Assembly (NCBI GenBank): GCA_003525075.1
Contig: DQFO01000009.1
Location: forward strand, 126,548 to 190,547
DNA length: 64,000 bases
Reading direction: 5' to 3'
Origin: Clostridiales bacterium
GTDB lineage: Bacteria; Bacillota; Clostridia; TANB77; CAG-508
Shown in pieces: positions 63,515 through 64,000 of the stretch. The notes under the pieces are model-generated. The model was not told the DNA's origin. It saw nothing but the letters and a program-made list of their open reading frames with translations, and did not search any database. The first letter of the stretch is position 1. Every line of letters begins with the position of its first letter. The translations under genes were made by a program, and so were the position numbers.

Positions 63515-64000
63515 ATGAAAATATTAGTAACAGGAGCTAACGGAATGTTAGCCAAAGAAGTAAAAGAAAAATTTGCAGAAGAAAATGAGATAATAGCAAC
63601 AGATGTATCAGAACTAGATATAACAAATGAAAAGGCAGTTATGGAATATGTAGAAAATACAAAGCCAGAATATATAATAAATTGTGCAGCATATACAGCT
63701 GTAGACAAAGCAGAAGAAAATTATGACTTAGCAGATAGAATAAATGGAGATGGACCAACAAATTTAGCTAAAGCAGCAAAAAAAGTTGGTGCAAAATTAG
63801 TACATATATCTACAGACTATGTATTTGGTGGAAATTTAGATATATCAAAAGATTATAAAGAAGATGATGAAAAACATCCAGTAACAGCATATGGAAAAAC
63901 AAAATTACATGGTGAAGAAGGAATAACAGCAAACATGGATGAATATTACATCTTCAGAACAGCATGGTTATATGGAGTTGGAGGAAACAATTTTGTAAAA
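63515..64000 (+). CDS. rmlD: dTDP-4-dehydrorhamnose reductase, cut by the window end
   Basis: The first 162 residues of an SDR-family reductase: MKILVTGANGMLAKEV with the glycine-rich nucleotide loop, INCAAYTAVDKAE (the RmlD-type signature), HISTDYVFGG and YGKTK of the catalytic YxxxK. It reduces dTDP-4-keto-rhamnose to dTDP-rhamnose for cell-surface polysaccharide. Start at the ATG after GGAGG (63504-63508). The 3' end lies outside, so rhamnose-operon partners are not visible. Confidence 0.9.
   Translation, partial: MKILVTGANGMLAKEVKEKFAEENEIIATDVSELDITNEKAVMEYVENTKPEYIINCAAYTAVDKAEENYDLADRINGDGPTNLAKAAKKVGAKLVHISTDYVFGGNLDISKDYKEDDEKHPVTAYGKTKLHGEEGITANMDEYYIFRTAWLYGVGGNNFVK

Overview
The window is very AT-rich and carries a spore-forming anaerobe's gene set: SpoIVA, the spoIIAA-spoIIAB-sigF operon, SpoIID with a SpoIIQ-like M23 protein, and a class III (oxygen-sensitive) ribonucleotide reductase NrdD. 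With CIRCE/HrcA heat-shock control, a Firmicutes-type nusA-infB operon and AGGAGG ribosome sites, this points to an endospore-forming member of the Clostridia, probably an uncultured or poorly studied lineage. Species cannot be read from the sequence. No tRNA, rRNA, CRISPR array, transposase or phage module was seen.

Layout. 1-2030: a small membrane protein, two broken ORFs and a DUF5052 lipoprotein. 2129-7073: hrcA-grpE-dnaK-dnaJ behind two CIRCE operators. 7111-9747: a tandem repeat, a DUF4143 ATPase and a patatin-like lipase. 9818-10940: a divergent pair of helix-turn-helix genes of foreign composition, one fused to a PIN-like domain. 11038-15339: a structured leader RNA, an MMPL transporter and an exported LxxG-repeat protein. 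15355-15526: a 6S-like RNA, followed by a two-component system. 18163-18648: an isolated transglutaminase-like gene. 18788-20820: trxB, trxA and ylmH. 20858-22408 (minus): rimI, tsaB and a small membrane gene. 22573-25261: DUF4173, DUF2975, XRE and a membrane protein. 25303-26781: spoIVA. 26969-28925: a UDP-sugar pyrophosphorylase with a left-handed beta-helix partner. 28944-31298: mutS2. 33674-43502: rimP-nusA-ylxR-infB-rbfA-nrnA-truB-metG and a polysaccharide deacetylase. 43766-46065: two orphan genes. 46130-49153: a Crp/Fnr regulator divergent from nrdD. 49213-51119: small orphans and a triple-HTH protein. 51179-55438: miaB and mutS. 55529-58571: an ABC exporter. 58837-62395: spoIIAA-spoIIAB-sigF, spoIID and spoIIQ. 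62540-63269: a convergent orphan pair. 63515-end: rmlD (cut by the window).

Most of the window is ordinary core genome. The unusual layer is a scattered set of single genes whose base composition is less AT-biased than their neighbours: 9818, 10725, 18163, 43766, 45403 (mildly), 49213, 49709, 62540 and 62895. Each has a near-consensus sigma-A promoter with a 17-base spacer (one has no clear -35 match beyond TTACAA). Almost all have a hairpin or palindrome between the start point and the ribosome site, and most have a strong private terminator. Only two suggest a biochemical fold (PIN-like, transglutaminase-like). They look like independently acquired, individually regulated cassettes.

The second layer is RNA and repeat structure: a bistable leader with pseudoknot potential before the MMPL gene, a 6S-like RNA, a dispersed hairpin family before nrnA, mutS, spoIIAA and spoIID (the mutS copy enlarged by an internal structured insert), and a 6-4-6 palindrome about 40 bases upstream of the predicted nrdD start point, where a Crp/Fnr activator would bind. 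All functions are assigned from reading sequence alone; no database search was run.
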